Positions 13,372-20,062 of a stretch of 20,062 bases of DNA are shown piece by piece. Both the position numbers and the translations under genes were made by a program. The stretch's first letter is position 1. Each line of letters begins with the position of its first letter. Below the pieces are notes generated by a model, which was not told where the DNA came from, ran no database searches, and saw only the letters and a list, made by a program, of their open reading frames with translations. The stretch is from CAIOJG01 sp964477455 (lineage in GTDB: Bacteria; Patescibacteriota; Patescibacteriia; Magasanikbacterales; GWA2-37-8): NCBI GenBank assembly GCA_964477455.1, contig CAYZHG010000070.1, positions 1-20,062 of the forward strand, given 5' to 3'.

Positions 13372-14553
13372 TTATCGTAAATAGTTATCTTTCATAAAAG
13401 CTTTCAACAATATAAGACAATCCTTTATTTCTTCTCGGCTTACTTTTTTGAGCTGCGTGTATCCATTGTTAGCAGGAACAACAAAATTATAAGAGCCTTC
13501 TACAGTATTGATTTTGTCGAATTTAAGGCTTTCTATGACGACTTCTTCTGATTTAACTTTTTTAAAAATTAACTTATTATTATATTTTAAAATTTTTAAA
13601 AATTTTCTGGACATATTGAAAATCAGACTCGCTTTTTTGTCCGTCAGCTTTTTAGCCCTATTAGATAAAAACGTGCAAAAAATTGTTCCGACCAGAATTG
13701 CTTCTCCGTGTCTAATATTACCACCTTGTTCAAGATAATTTGCGAAAGTGTGCCCAAGACTTAGAGCGGCGTGTTTGCCGTTAATATCAAAAATGTCCCT
13801 TTCTACGAATTTTTTTTTGATAACAATCGAACTGGCAATGATATTTTGTAAAACACCGGTATTTTTTTTAAGTTTATAAAAATTTTCTTCAGAAAAATAA
13901 TTCAAAAGATGTTCATCCCTTGTAAGAATAGCGTGCTTCCAAACTTCTACCAAGCCATTAAATTTTTCTTGCTCATTAAGTGATTTTAGAAAATATGAGT
14001 CAGAAAAAGTTAAGGTTGGCGAATAAAAACTACCCAAAAGATGTTTAAATTTTTCGTAATTTACCCCAACTTTACCAATTACCGTATCGCCCTGAGCCAT
14101 CAAGGTTGTTGGAATTGCAATAAAATCTATACCCCTCATGTAAAGAGAAGCGACAAAACCCACTAGATCAATCAATGTTCCACCACCGATCGCGATGATA
14201 GCACTACCACGATTCAGACGATAACTAATTAATTTGTCTATGATTCGTTTTAAAAAAGCAAAATCTTTTATGTGTGGAGCCGCCTTAATATTTATGATTC
14301 CTATCGCGCCGGTTACTTCTACGACCTCATTCAGGTAATCATTGTGCAATTTTTTAATTATGGAATCAGAAAAAATTATTACTTTATCGTATTTTTTGGC
14401 TTTAATATTAATTTCAATCTGGTTTATTAAATTTGCTCCGATGATAATTTTTTGTTTTCTTTGACTTTTAAGATTAACATCAATTGACACAATCCCAGAA
14501 TTTTTTAATTTCTGGTTTTTGATTTTAACTGCGGCGTTTCTATCCAAAAGCAT
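13372..14553 (-). CDS. Sugar-phosphate cyclase of the dehydroquinate synthase superfamily
   Basis: The 393-residue protein has the NAD and metal architecture of the AroB/2-epi-5-epi-valiolone-synthase/deoxy-scyllo-inosose-synthase superfamily. NAD-binding GGGTLIDLVGFVA lies at 123-135, followed by IPTTLMAQGDTVIGKVGVN (147-165). Metal ligands are Glu203 (GLVEVWKHA), His268 (LGHTF) and His282 (RHGEA). These enzymes cyclise a sugar phosphate to a cyclitol or to dehydroquinate. Departures from AroB are the Asn at the place of the second histidine (GHTFAN instead of GHT-x-x-H), Ser for Asn in the L-N-x-G-H-T segment, and one residue fewer in the PTTL to GVN loop. No other shikimate gene is near. 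I infer a cyclitol-forming enzyme rather than AroB. It heads the six-gene cluster, 67 bases after pheT. Confidence 0.8.
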   Translation of the reverse strand: MLLDRNAAVKIKNQKLKNSGIVSIDVNLKSQRKQKIIIGANLINQIEINIKAKKYDKVIIFSDSIIKKLHNDYLNEVVEVTGAIGIINIKAAPHIKDFAFLKRIIDKLISYRLNRGSAIIAIGGGTLIDLVGFVASLYMRGIDFIAIPTTLMAQGDTVIGKVGVNYEKFKHLLGSFYSPTLTFSDSYFLKSLNEQEKFNGLVEVWKHAILTRDEHLLNYFSEENFYKLKKNTGVLQNIIASSIVIKKKFVERDIFDINGKHAALSLGHTFANYLEQGGNIRHGEAILVGTIFCTFLSNRAKKLTDKKASLIFNMSRKFLKILKYNNKLIFKKVKSEEVVIESLKFDKINTVEGSYNFVVPANNGYTQLKKVSREEIKDCLILLKAFMKDNYLR

Positions 14554-14576
14554 ACAATGAAATTATTTAAACAGCT

Positions 14577-14604
14577 TATATATAAATGATGGAAGTTCGA
14601 CTAA
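14577..14604 (-). promoter_or_regulatory. Weak promoter candidate for the cyclase cluster
   Basis: In the 67-base gap after pheT, TTAGTC (14604-14599) is followed by 16 bases and TATATA (14582-14577). Both hexamers are poor matches. I see no terminator after pheT, so read-through from the rseP-pheS-pheT transcript may also feed the cluster. Confidence 0.25.
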
Positions 14605-14620
14605 TTCAGTTATAAATAGA

Positions 14621-17059
14621 TTATCTCATCTCTGCCCCAAATTTATCTTCCAAAAATTTTTGAATATTTTTCATTATCACATCTACTTCTACCGTAATTA
14701 ATGTTGCTTTTGGATCAGACAAGGTTATACTATATCCCATACTCTTATAACCTTCGCCAATCTTTATACCTTCATACACATCAAACAATTCCACATTTGT
14801 AATTATCGGACTAAGTTTTGGAAGCGAGGCTAGAATCTGAGAATGTTCAACTTCCTTTTTTACCAAGAAAGCCAAATCACGCACAACTTCTGGATAACCA
14901 GAAGCTGGACGATAGCTGGAAACTGTTTTATTGATTTCTAACAACTCAGATAGTGTCGTCAAATTTATCTGCAGTACTCCAACCCGCTGTTCGATACCCA
15001 ACCCTTGAGAAACTAACGGATTTATTTCACAAATTATTCCGACTGTTTTCCCATGTGTTGAAACCAAAGCCAAACGAGTGGGATGTTCCCATGGCTGAAT
15101 TTTCTCTGCTGGTAATGTTTCAATTTGGAGATGCAACTCAGCAAAGATGCTTTCCAACACGTGACGTGCCTGCCAAAATGGTGTTTCTTCTTTTTTAGCG
15201 GCAAACATAGTGGCCAACCATGTATCTTGTTTTGGTAACAAACCATCACCGTTACTATCTGCTCTTGCACCAGCCTGATGGGTGGAAAATATTTTTCCAA
15301 TTTCAAAGATTTTTACCTCTGAATAATATTCAATATTATTTTTAATATTTTCCAATAAATTTGGTAACAAATTTCGTCTCAAGAATGGACGCTCTTTTGA
15401 GAGTGGATTGTCTAATTCTAGATATTTTTCCAATCCATCCCCCAATTTTGTAATTTGATCCTGTCCAACAAAAGAATAATTATAAACTTCAGTATAACCC
15501 AGTTCTTTTACTAAAATCATGGCGACAGTTTTCTCCAAGTTTCGCAATGGATTAGCTAGTGGTGATTTATTTTCCAAACTTGGCAAAGCCGCTGGAATAT
15601 TGTTATACCCAAAAAATCTTGCAACTTCCTCCACCAAATCTTCAGCAATGGATACGTCTTTAACTGCACGCCAAGTTGGAATCTTTATAAATAAATTTTC
15701 TTTTTTTGATTTTACTTCAAACCCTAGACGTTCTAAAATATTTATAATATCTTTTTCTGGAATAACTACACCCAATTTCTTCTCAAATATATTTAATGGA
15801 ACTTCAATTAGACCAACGGGTAAAGAAAAATTTTGTTTATCTACAACTTTGCTGATTACTTTGGCTTCAGGGCAACATTCCAAAACTAATTCGACTGCTT
15901 TTTGCAAAGCTGTCTCACACATGTTTGGATCTAGACTTTTTTCGAAACGCATTGAAGAATCACTGCGCAAATTCAAATGAGTAGACGTCTTGCGAACATT
16001 TATTGCATTAAAATTGGCTGATTCAAAAATAATATTAACCGTACCATCATCAATCGCACTTTCACTACCGCCCATCACACCAGCAATGGCCAAAGCTTTT
16101 TTATTGTCTGCAATCACTAAATCATTTTCCTTTAATTCATATTCATTTTTATCCAAAGCAATAATTTTTTCTCCGGACTTAGCCAAACGCACAATAATTT
16201 TTCCTTCCACTTTAACAGAGTCAAAGGCATGCATCGGTTGCCCCAAGTCCAACATTATATAATTCGTAATGTCGACGATGTTGTTGATAGGATGATGACC
16301 AAGCGTCATCAATTTTTCTTGCAACCATAATGGTGATGGACCAACATTAATGCCAGACATAGCTACCGCCATATAGCGTGAACACAGTTTTGGTTCAGCC
16401 ACTTCTACTTCTAATTTAAAATCTTTTCCAGGATTTATTTTTTTTGTTTCATATTTTTGCAAATCACGGTTATATAAAACCGCTACTTCACGGGCCATAC
16501 CATAATGACCCCAAAGGTCGCCACGATTGGACAGTGATTTATTGTCAACTTCAAAGACCCAATCATTCAAACCGAGTACTTCAGCTAACGGCAAACCCAC
16601 TTTATAATTTTTTTCAGTTAAATCCAAAATTTCTTTTTCGTCTTTAAGTGGAAATAATTCTCCTAAACCAATTTCGGTCGAGGCGCAAATCATACCAAAA
16701 GAATCCTCACCACGAATTTTGGTTGGTTTTAATACCGTCAATTTGTCTTCACCGTGCCACTGCACTTTGGCATCAACTTTGGCGACAGCTACAAGCATGC
16801 CTTCACGGACATTGCTACCACCACAAACTATCTGCAATTCTTCGTTACCAACATCCACTTTACACAGCTTCAACTTATCTGCATTTGGATGTTTTTCTGC
16901 GACCACCACTTTACCAATCACAATATTTTGTAACAATTCGCCTTGATCTTGTAGGCTTTCCACTTCCACAGTGGTGGCCTTCAATTTATCCGCCACTTCT
17001 TTGGCATCTACTGCCACTAGACCAACATATTTTTTTAACCAATTATAGGATATCAACAT
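14621..17059 (-). CDS. pheT: Phenylalanine-tRNA ligase beta subunit
   Basis: The 812-residue beta subunit forms the alpha2-beta2 phenylalanyl-tRNA synthetase with PheS. It starts MLISYNWLKKYVG, the standard beginning. The tRNA-binding domain follows (about 45-155, with HPNADKLKLCKVDVG and QIVCGGSNV), then the B3/4 editing domain, B5, the class II-like core with ENKSPLANPLRNLE, and the C-terminal anticodon-binding FDX-ACB domain (about 720-812, starting YRPASGYPEVVRDLAFLV). The length is normal. Its ATG lies one base after the pheS stop, the usual pheS-pheT coupling. Nothing looks truncated. Read-through into the cyclase cluster downstream is possible because no terminator is visible. Confidence 0.97.
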   Translation of the reverse strand: MLISYNWLKKYVGLVAVDAKEVADKLKATTVEVESLQDQGELLQNIVIGKVVVAEKHPNADKLKLCKVDVGNEELQIVCGGSNVREGMLVAVAKVDAKVQWHGEDKLTVLKPTKIRGEDSFGMICASTEIGLGELFPLKDEKEILDLTEKNYKVGLPLAEVLGLNDWVFEVDNKSLSNRGDLWGHYGMAREVAVLYNRDLQKYETKKINPGKDFKLEVEVAEPKLCSRYMAVAMSGINVGPSPLWLQEKLMTLGHHPINNIVDITNYIMLDLGQPMHAFDSVKVEGKIIVRLAKSGEKIIALDKNEYELKENDLVIADNKKALAIAGVMGGSESAIDDGTVNIIFESANFNAINVRKTSTHLNLRSDSSMRFEKSLDPNMCETALQKAVELVLECCPEAKVISKVVDKQNFSLPVGLIEVPLNIFEKKLGVVIPEKDIINILERLGFEVKSKKENLFIKIPTWRAVKDVSIAEDLVEEVARFFGYNNIPAALPSLENKSPLANPLRNLEKTVAMILVKELGYTEVYNYSFVGQDQITKLGDGLEKYLELDNPLSKERPFLRRNLLPNLLENIKNNIEYYSEVKIFEIGKIFSTHQAGARADSNGDGLLPKQDTWLATMFAAKKEETPFWQARHVLESIFAELHLQIETLPAEKIQPWEHPTRLALVSTHGKTVGIICEINPLVSQGLGIEQRVGVLQINLTTLSELLEINKTVSSYRPASGYPEVVRDLAFLVKKEVEHSQILASLPKLSPIITNVELFDVYEGIKIGEGYKSMGYSITLSDPKATLITVEVDVIMKNIQKFLEDKFGAEMR

Positions 17060-17060
17060 A

Positions 17061-18107
17061 TTAAAACTGTTTTAGAAATTTCAAATCGCCACTTTCCAGA
17101 TGACGAATATCCTCTATACCGTATTTAAGCATTACCAAACGAGTCAATCCAAAACCAAAAGCAAAACCTTGATTTTTAGTAGTATCAATTCCGCCCTCTT
17201 TTAAAACATTCGGATGAATCATACCGGCCCCAAAAATTTCGAGCCAACCGGTATTTTTACAGACCCGACAACCTTCACCTTTACACAAAAAACAGGTCAC
17301 TTCACCATTTACTCCAGGCTCCACAAATGGATAATATTTTGGACGCAAACGTACTTTTGTTTCATCACCATACAAATGTTGGGCCACCGTTTCCAGCACG
17401 CCTTTTAAATGAGCAAACGTAATATTCTCTCCCACCACAAAACCTTCAAGCTGATAGAAAGTATGTTCATGACGAACGTCCGTAGCTTCATTACGAAAAC
17501 ATTTTCCCGGCACTATCGCACGAATTGGTGCACCATATTTTTGTAAAGCGCGGACTTGCATCGCTGAAGTCTGCGTTCTCATCACCCAAGGAATATCTGA
17601 ATCAATCCCATGATCTTTCACATAAAAAGTATCCTGCATATCACGAGCGGGATGAGTATCAGGAATATTTAATGCTGTAAAATTAAAATAATCGCTTTCA
17701 AGTTCTGAACCATCAAGCGACATAAAACCCATTGATGTAAAAAGTTTTTCCAAATCATTTTGAACAATTGTATTTGGATGAAAATGTCCGCGTTCAATTT
17801 TTGGCAAAACTGGCTGAGTAATATCTAACTTTTCTTTTTCTAAATTCGCCAACCACTCAGCTTGAGATAATTCCGTTTTTTTAGTTTGCAGAGCACTCTC
17901 AATCTCCAACTTTACATCATTGGCTACTTGACCAATAATTTTTCGAGCATCATCGGCCAAATCTTTTAGCCCCTTCATAATATTGGTTAGTTCACCATTT
18001 TTACGACCAAAAAATTTATTCTCTAATTCTTCCAATTGAGTTTTATCTTTGACCGATTTTAAAGCAAGCAATGCTTCGGATTTTAGTTGTTCTAGTTTTG
18101 ATTGCAT
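17061..18107 (-). CDS. pheS: Phenylalanine-tRNA ligase alpha subunit
   Basis: The 348-residue catalytic subunit activates phenylalanine and charges tRNA-Phe. An N-terminal coiled coil (about 1-85) binds tRNA. The class II core shows motif 2 as CFRNEATDVRHEHTFYQLEG and motif 3 as FGFGLTRLVMLKYGIEDIR. Before motif 3 there is a four-cysteine cluster, CFLCKGEGCRVCKNTGW, of the type found in many bacterial PheS proteins. The length is standard. It begins six bases after the rseP stop and is followed one base later by pheT, so rseP, pheS and pheT are probably one unit. I see no T-box or leader peptide upstream. Confidence 0.97.
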   Translation of the reverse strand: MQSKLEQLKSEALLALKSVKDKTQLEELENKFFGRKNGELTNIMKGLKDLADDARKIIGQVANDVKLEIESALQTKKTELSQAEWLANLEKEKLDITQPVLPKIERGHFHPNTIVQNDLEKLFTSMGFMSLDGSELESDYFNFTALNIPDTHPARDMQDTFYVKDHGIDSDIPWVMRTQTSAMQVRALQKYGAPIRAIVPGKCFRNEATDVRHEHTFYQLEGFVVGENITFAHLKGVLETVAQHLYGDETKVRLRPKYYPFVEPGVNGEVTCFLCKGEGCRVCKNTGWLEIFGAGMIHPNVLKEGGIDTTKNQGFAFGFGLTRLVMLKYGIEDIRHLESGDLKFLKQF

Positions 18108-18113
18108 ATTATA

Positions 18114-19286
18114 TTAAAACAATCTTGAGAAAAAAGCACCAATCGCACCTTTGAAATTATTGATATCTCGCACAGTTACCACTATAACCAACAACATCAG
18201 AAGTGCAAAACCAACCATATGAAACATACCTTCCAATTTTTGGGAAACTTCTTTACGACGTAATTTGGAAATTAATACAAACAACAGACGACCACCATCT
18301 AAAGCTGGTATTGGCAAGATATTGAAGACGGCTAAATTCAGTGACAACATCGCCATAAACTGAATCAAATAAATGATACCCATGCGTGCCACACGACCGG
18401 TCATTACCGCCACACCTACCGGGCCAGATACCGCTTCACTAACACCATTTCCAGAAAACGCCCCCTTAATCAACAAATAAAATGCCACAAAAATTTCTTT
18501 CAAATACCAGAAGGTTGATTTTACCCCTTCCCAAATAGCTGAAAAAAATGGATAACGCACCGTTCCAATTTCAGCGATTGCTACTCCCAAGCCACCACGA
18601 CCAGTATCAGCATAAACTGCTGGTTTTATTTTTTTATCAAAAAATTCTTTTTCACGTTGAACCTTTACCAATATTTCTTCATTTTTATGTTGATCCACAT
18701 AATCCTGCAATTCTTTCAAACGAGGATTTTGTAATGTACCAACCTGTAAAATTACATCACCTGCTTTTATACCAGCCGCTTCTGCTGGTTTGCCTGGGAT
18801 AGTTTGCAAAATTTCAATACGTCGATCTTTAATTTTGGAAACATCACTGATACTATCGATAGTTTGTGGTAAACCAATCATATAACCACCGATAAGCAAT
18901 ACCATCGCCAAAATAACATTCATTATTACACCAGCAGACAAAACAACTGCCTTCTGCCAAGGTTTTTTGGCTGCAAAACTTTCTGGATCTTCCTTGCCCT
19001 CACCGTTTTCGCCTTTGATTTTCACAAAACCACCCAATGGCAGCCAATTGAGTGAATAGACAGTACCATATTCTTCATCACTTTCATTGAGATCGCGATT
19101 ACCTTTTACCAAGCGCCATTTTTTGGCATCGTTCTTTTTAAATTGTAAACCAAAAAGACGTGGTGGAAAACCAAATCCAAATTCATGTACTTTCATCCCA
19201 GTTTTTTTGGCCGCAATGAAATGACCGAATTCATGAGAAATAACTAATACCGCCAGAACTAGAATAAAAAAAATAAGTGATGCCAT
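18114..19286 (-). CDS. rseP: Site-2 intramembrane zinc metalloprotease (RseP/M50)
   Basis: The roughly 390-residue membrane protease cleaves transmembrane segments, classically anti-sigma factors and signal-peptide remnants. The first TM helix holds the zinc site HEFGH (residues 18-22 from this start). A GFVKI segment follows, then a TM helix (VVLSAGVIMNVILAMVLLIGG), one PDZ domain (about 110-220, with GIKAGDVILQVG) and the third zinc ligand in NILPIPALDGGRLLF. The frame is open to 19349, but the ATG at 19286 gives the standard start with HEFGH in the first 22 residues; the longer form would add 21 residues. No Shine-Dalgarno supports either. It heads the pheS-pheT unit and is divergent from lemA. 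Confidence 0.9.
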   Translation of the reverse strand: MASLIFFILVLAVLVISHEFGHFIAAKKTGMKVHEFGFGFPPRLFGLQFKKNDAKKWRLVKGNRDLNESDEEYGTVYSLNWLPLGGFVKIKGENGEGKEDPESFAAKKPWQKAVVLSAGVIMNVILAMVLLIGGYMIGLPQTIDSISDVSKIKDRRIEILQTIPGKPAEAAGIKAGDVILQVGTLQNPRLKELQDYVDQHKNEEILVKVQREKEFFDKKIKPAVYADTGRGGLGVAIAEIGTVRYPFFSAIWEGVKSTFWYLKEIFVAFYLLIKGAFSGNGVSEAVSGPVGVAVMTGRVARMGIIYLIQFMAMLSLNLAVFNILPIPALDGGRLLFVLISKLRRKEVSQKLEGMFHMVGFALLMLLVIVVTVRDINNFKGAIGAFFSRLF

Positions 19287-19292
19287 AGAGAC

Positions 19293-19321
19293 TTGATTTA
19301 TTAGTGTTAGTAAGCTAAAAT
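19293..19321 (+). promoter_or_regulatory. Promoter for lemA-htpX
   Basis: TTGATT (19293-19298), 17 bases, TAAAAT (19316-19321). The expected start is near 19328, and the transcript would begin just before a hairpin, AAGCCG/CGGCTT (19331-19336 and 19341-19346, loop ACAC), that lies in the lemA leader and at the 5' end of the long rseP frame. Confidence 0.4.
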
Positions 19322-19367
19322 AACTGAAGAAAGCCGACACCGGCTTCATAAAATAAACAAATATTCT

Positions 19368-19934
19368 ATGTCTCCATTTTATATTATTCTAGCAGTTCTG
19401 GCAATAGTTGTGATCTGGGTAATCATGACATTCAATGGCTTGGTACGCGGTAAAAATCGCGTTGATGAGGCTTTTAGTGACGTCGATGTTCAGCTAAAAC
19501 GTCGCTATGATTTGATTCCAAATTTGGTGGAAACAGTAAAGGGCTACATGACCCACGAAAGAGAAACTTTGGTAAAATTGACCGAAGCACGTACCGCAGC
19601 CATGTCTTCCCATGATAAAGCTGGTGCTACTTTAGCCGAACGCGAAGCGGCTGAAAATGCTTTGTCTTCTACTTTGAAATCATTATTCGCCGTAACTGAA
19701 AATTATCCAGAACTAAAAGCTAGTCAAAATTTCTTGCAATTACAGGATGAAATTTCTGATACTGAAAACAAAATCCAAGCTAGTCGCCGCTTTTACAACG
19801 GTAATGTTCGTGACTTCAACACTCAAATCCAAGTGTTCCCTACCAATATGTTTGCCGGCATGTTGAAATTTACCAAATACGAATTCTTCCAAGCGGCTGA
19901 AAATGAAAAACAAAACGTGCAGGTAAAATTCTAA
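19368..19934 (+). CDS. lemA: LemA family protein
   Basis: The 188-residue protein has an N-terminal membrane helix (about residues 5-23) and the LemA four-helix domain. Recognisable segments are FNGLVRGKNRVDEAFSDVDV, the family hallmark LKRRYDLIPNLVETVKGYM, then LKASQNFLQLQDEISDTENK with ASRRFYNGNVRDFN, and FTKYEFFQA near the end. The length is typical. LemA proteins are found in many bacteria, usually beside an M48 protease gene as here; their role is not firmly known. The gene is divergent from rseP, behind a promoter at 19293-19321. No Shine-Dalgarno is visible upstream of its ATG. Confidence 0.95.
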   Translation: MSPFYIILAVLAIVVIWVIMTFNGLVRGKNRVDEAFSDVDVQLKRRYDLIPNLVETVKGYMTHERETLVKLTEARTAAMSSHDKAGATLAEREAAENALSSTLKSLFAVTENYPELKASQNFLQLQDEISDTENKIQASRRFYNGNVRDFNTQIQVFPTNMFAGMLKFTKYEFFQAAENEKQNVQVKF

Positions 19935-19941
19935 TCAAATT

Positions 19942-20062
19942 ATGTATTCACAAATAGATTCCAACAAACGCAAATCTGTCTTACTTCTCATGGTTGCTGC
20001 CGCACTGGTTGTAGGTTTGGGCTATATCTTTAGCTTAGCCCGAGGCGGTAATGGTTATGATG
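19942..20062 (+). CDS. htpX: HtpX-like M48 metalloprotease, N-terminal fragment (cut by window edge)
   Basis: The ATG at 19942 lies seven bases after the lemA stop and the frame is open to the window end, giving 40 codons. The peptide begins MYSQIDSNKRKSVLLLMVAA and continues with a membrane helix, LVVGLGYIFSLARGG. HtpX proteins start with the same Y-x-Q-I-x-x-N-K-R-x-S-V-L-L pattern and a first TM helix. The catalytic HExxH lies beyond the window. The lemA-htpX pairing is common in bacteria, and both act in membrane-protein quality control. Confidence 0.85.
   Translation, partial: MYSQIDSNKRKSVLLLMVAAALVVGLGYIFSLARGGNGYD

Noticed and set aside
13372..14553. Ordinary shikimate-pathway AroB
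   Set aside because: The active-site changes and the lack of any other aro gene nearby, with kinases, a phosphatase and glycosyltransferases instead, favour a cyclitol-type cyclase. It is not excluded.
15519..15980. 153-codon plus-strand open frame inside pheT
   Set aside because: It is antisense to conserved pheT with no recognisable domain or ribosome-binding site.
1..20062. CRISPR arrays, insertion sequences, transposases, tRNA or rRNA genes
   Set aside because: I read both strands for regular direct repeats, transposase motifs, terminal inverted repeats flanking genes, and tRNA T-arms, and saw none that I could support.

Overview
The window is AT-rich, densely packed bacterial DNA. Short intergenic gaps, ATGA-type overlaps, mostly weak or absent Shine-Dalgarno sites and the general gene content suggest a small-genome lineage such as Patescibacteria/CPR (inference; no rRNA or marker phylogeny is available here). 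UGA is read as stop in at least two genes (at 10980-10982 and 12269-12271), which argues against the Gracilibacteria/Absconditabacteria code in which UGA is glycine.

Layout. (1) 1-2178, minus strand: glutamate dehydrogenase, the DNA glycosylase MutM and the first 25 codons of a family 2 glycosyltransferase that runs off the left edge, all behind a good promoter at 2220-2248. (2) 2303-3505: a multi-pass membrane protein resembling DUF6629 converges with a small one-TM protein. Between them lies a long multi-branched palindrome (3004-3103). (3) 3757-5340: an intact stand-alone Hsp70-like ATPase (YegD type) whose base composition is clearly more GC-rich than its surroundings. Head-to-head with it, on the other strand, is a decayed C-terminal remnant of a second Hsp70 gene. 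(4) 5319-8170, minus: a HelD-like RNA-polymerase-associated helicase and a SAM methyltransferase, with their own promoter, an operator-like palindrome, a terminator-like hairpin in the leader and a terminator at the end. (5) 8195-14553, minus: six tightly packed genes coding for a sugar-phosphate cyclase of the dehydroquinate-synthase superfamily, two aminoglycoside-phosphotransferase-fold kinases, a HAD phosphatase, a ComF-like phosphoribosyltransferase and a GT4 glycosyltransferase. (6) 14621-19286, minus: housekeeping pheT, pheS and a site-2 protease (rseP). (7) 19368 to the right edge, plus: lemA and the start of htpX.

The most interesting part is region 5. Cyclase, kinase, phosphatase and glycosyltransferase are the same classes of activity that build C7-cyclitol and aminocyclitol compounds in actinomycetes. 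No other shikimate-pathway gene is present here, and the cyclase lacks the second histidine of true dehydroquinate synthase. I infer a compact pathway for a glycosylated cyclitol or nucleoside-like metabolite, product unknown. The HelD/methyltransferase unit directly downstream has its own control region, so a functional link to the cyclase cluster is only speculative.

Regions 2 and 3 look like a site of gene turnover: a possibly xenologous Hsp70 gene beside the fragment of an older one.
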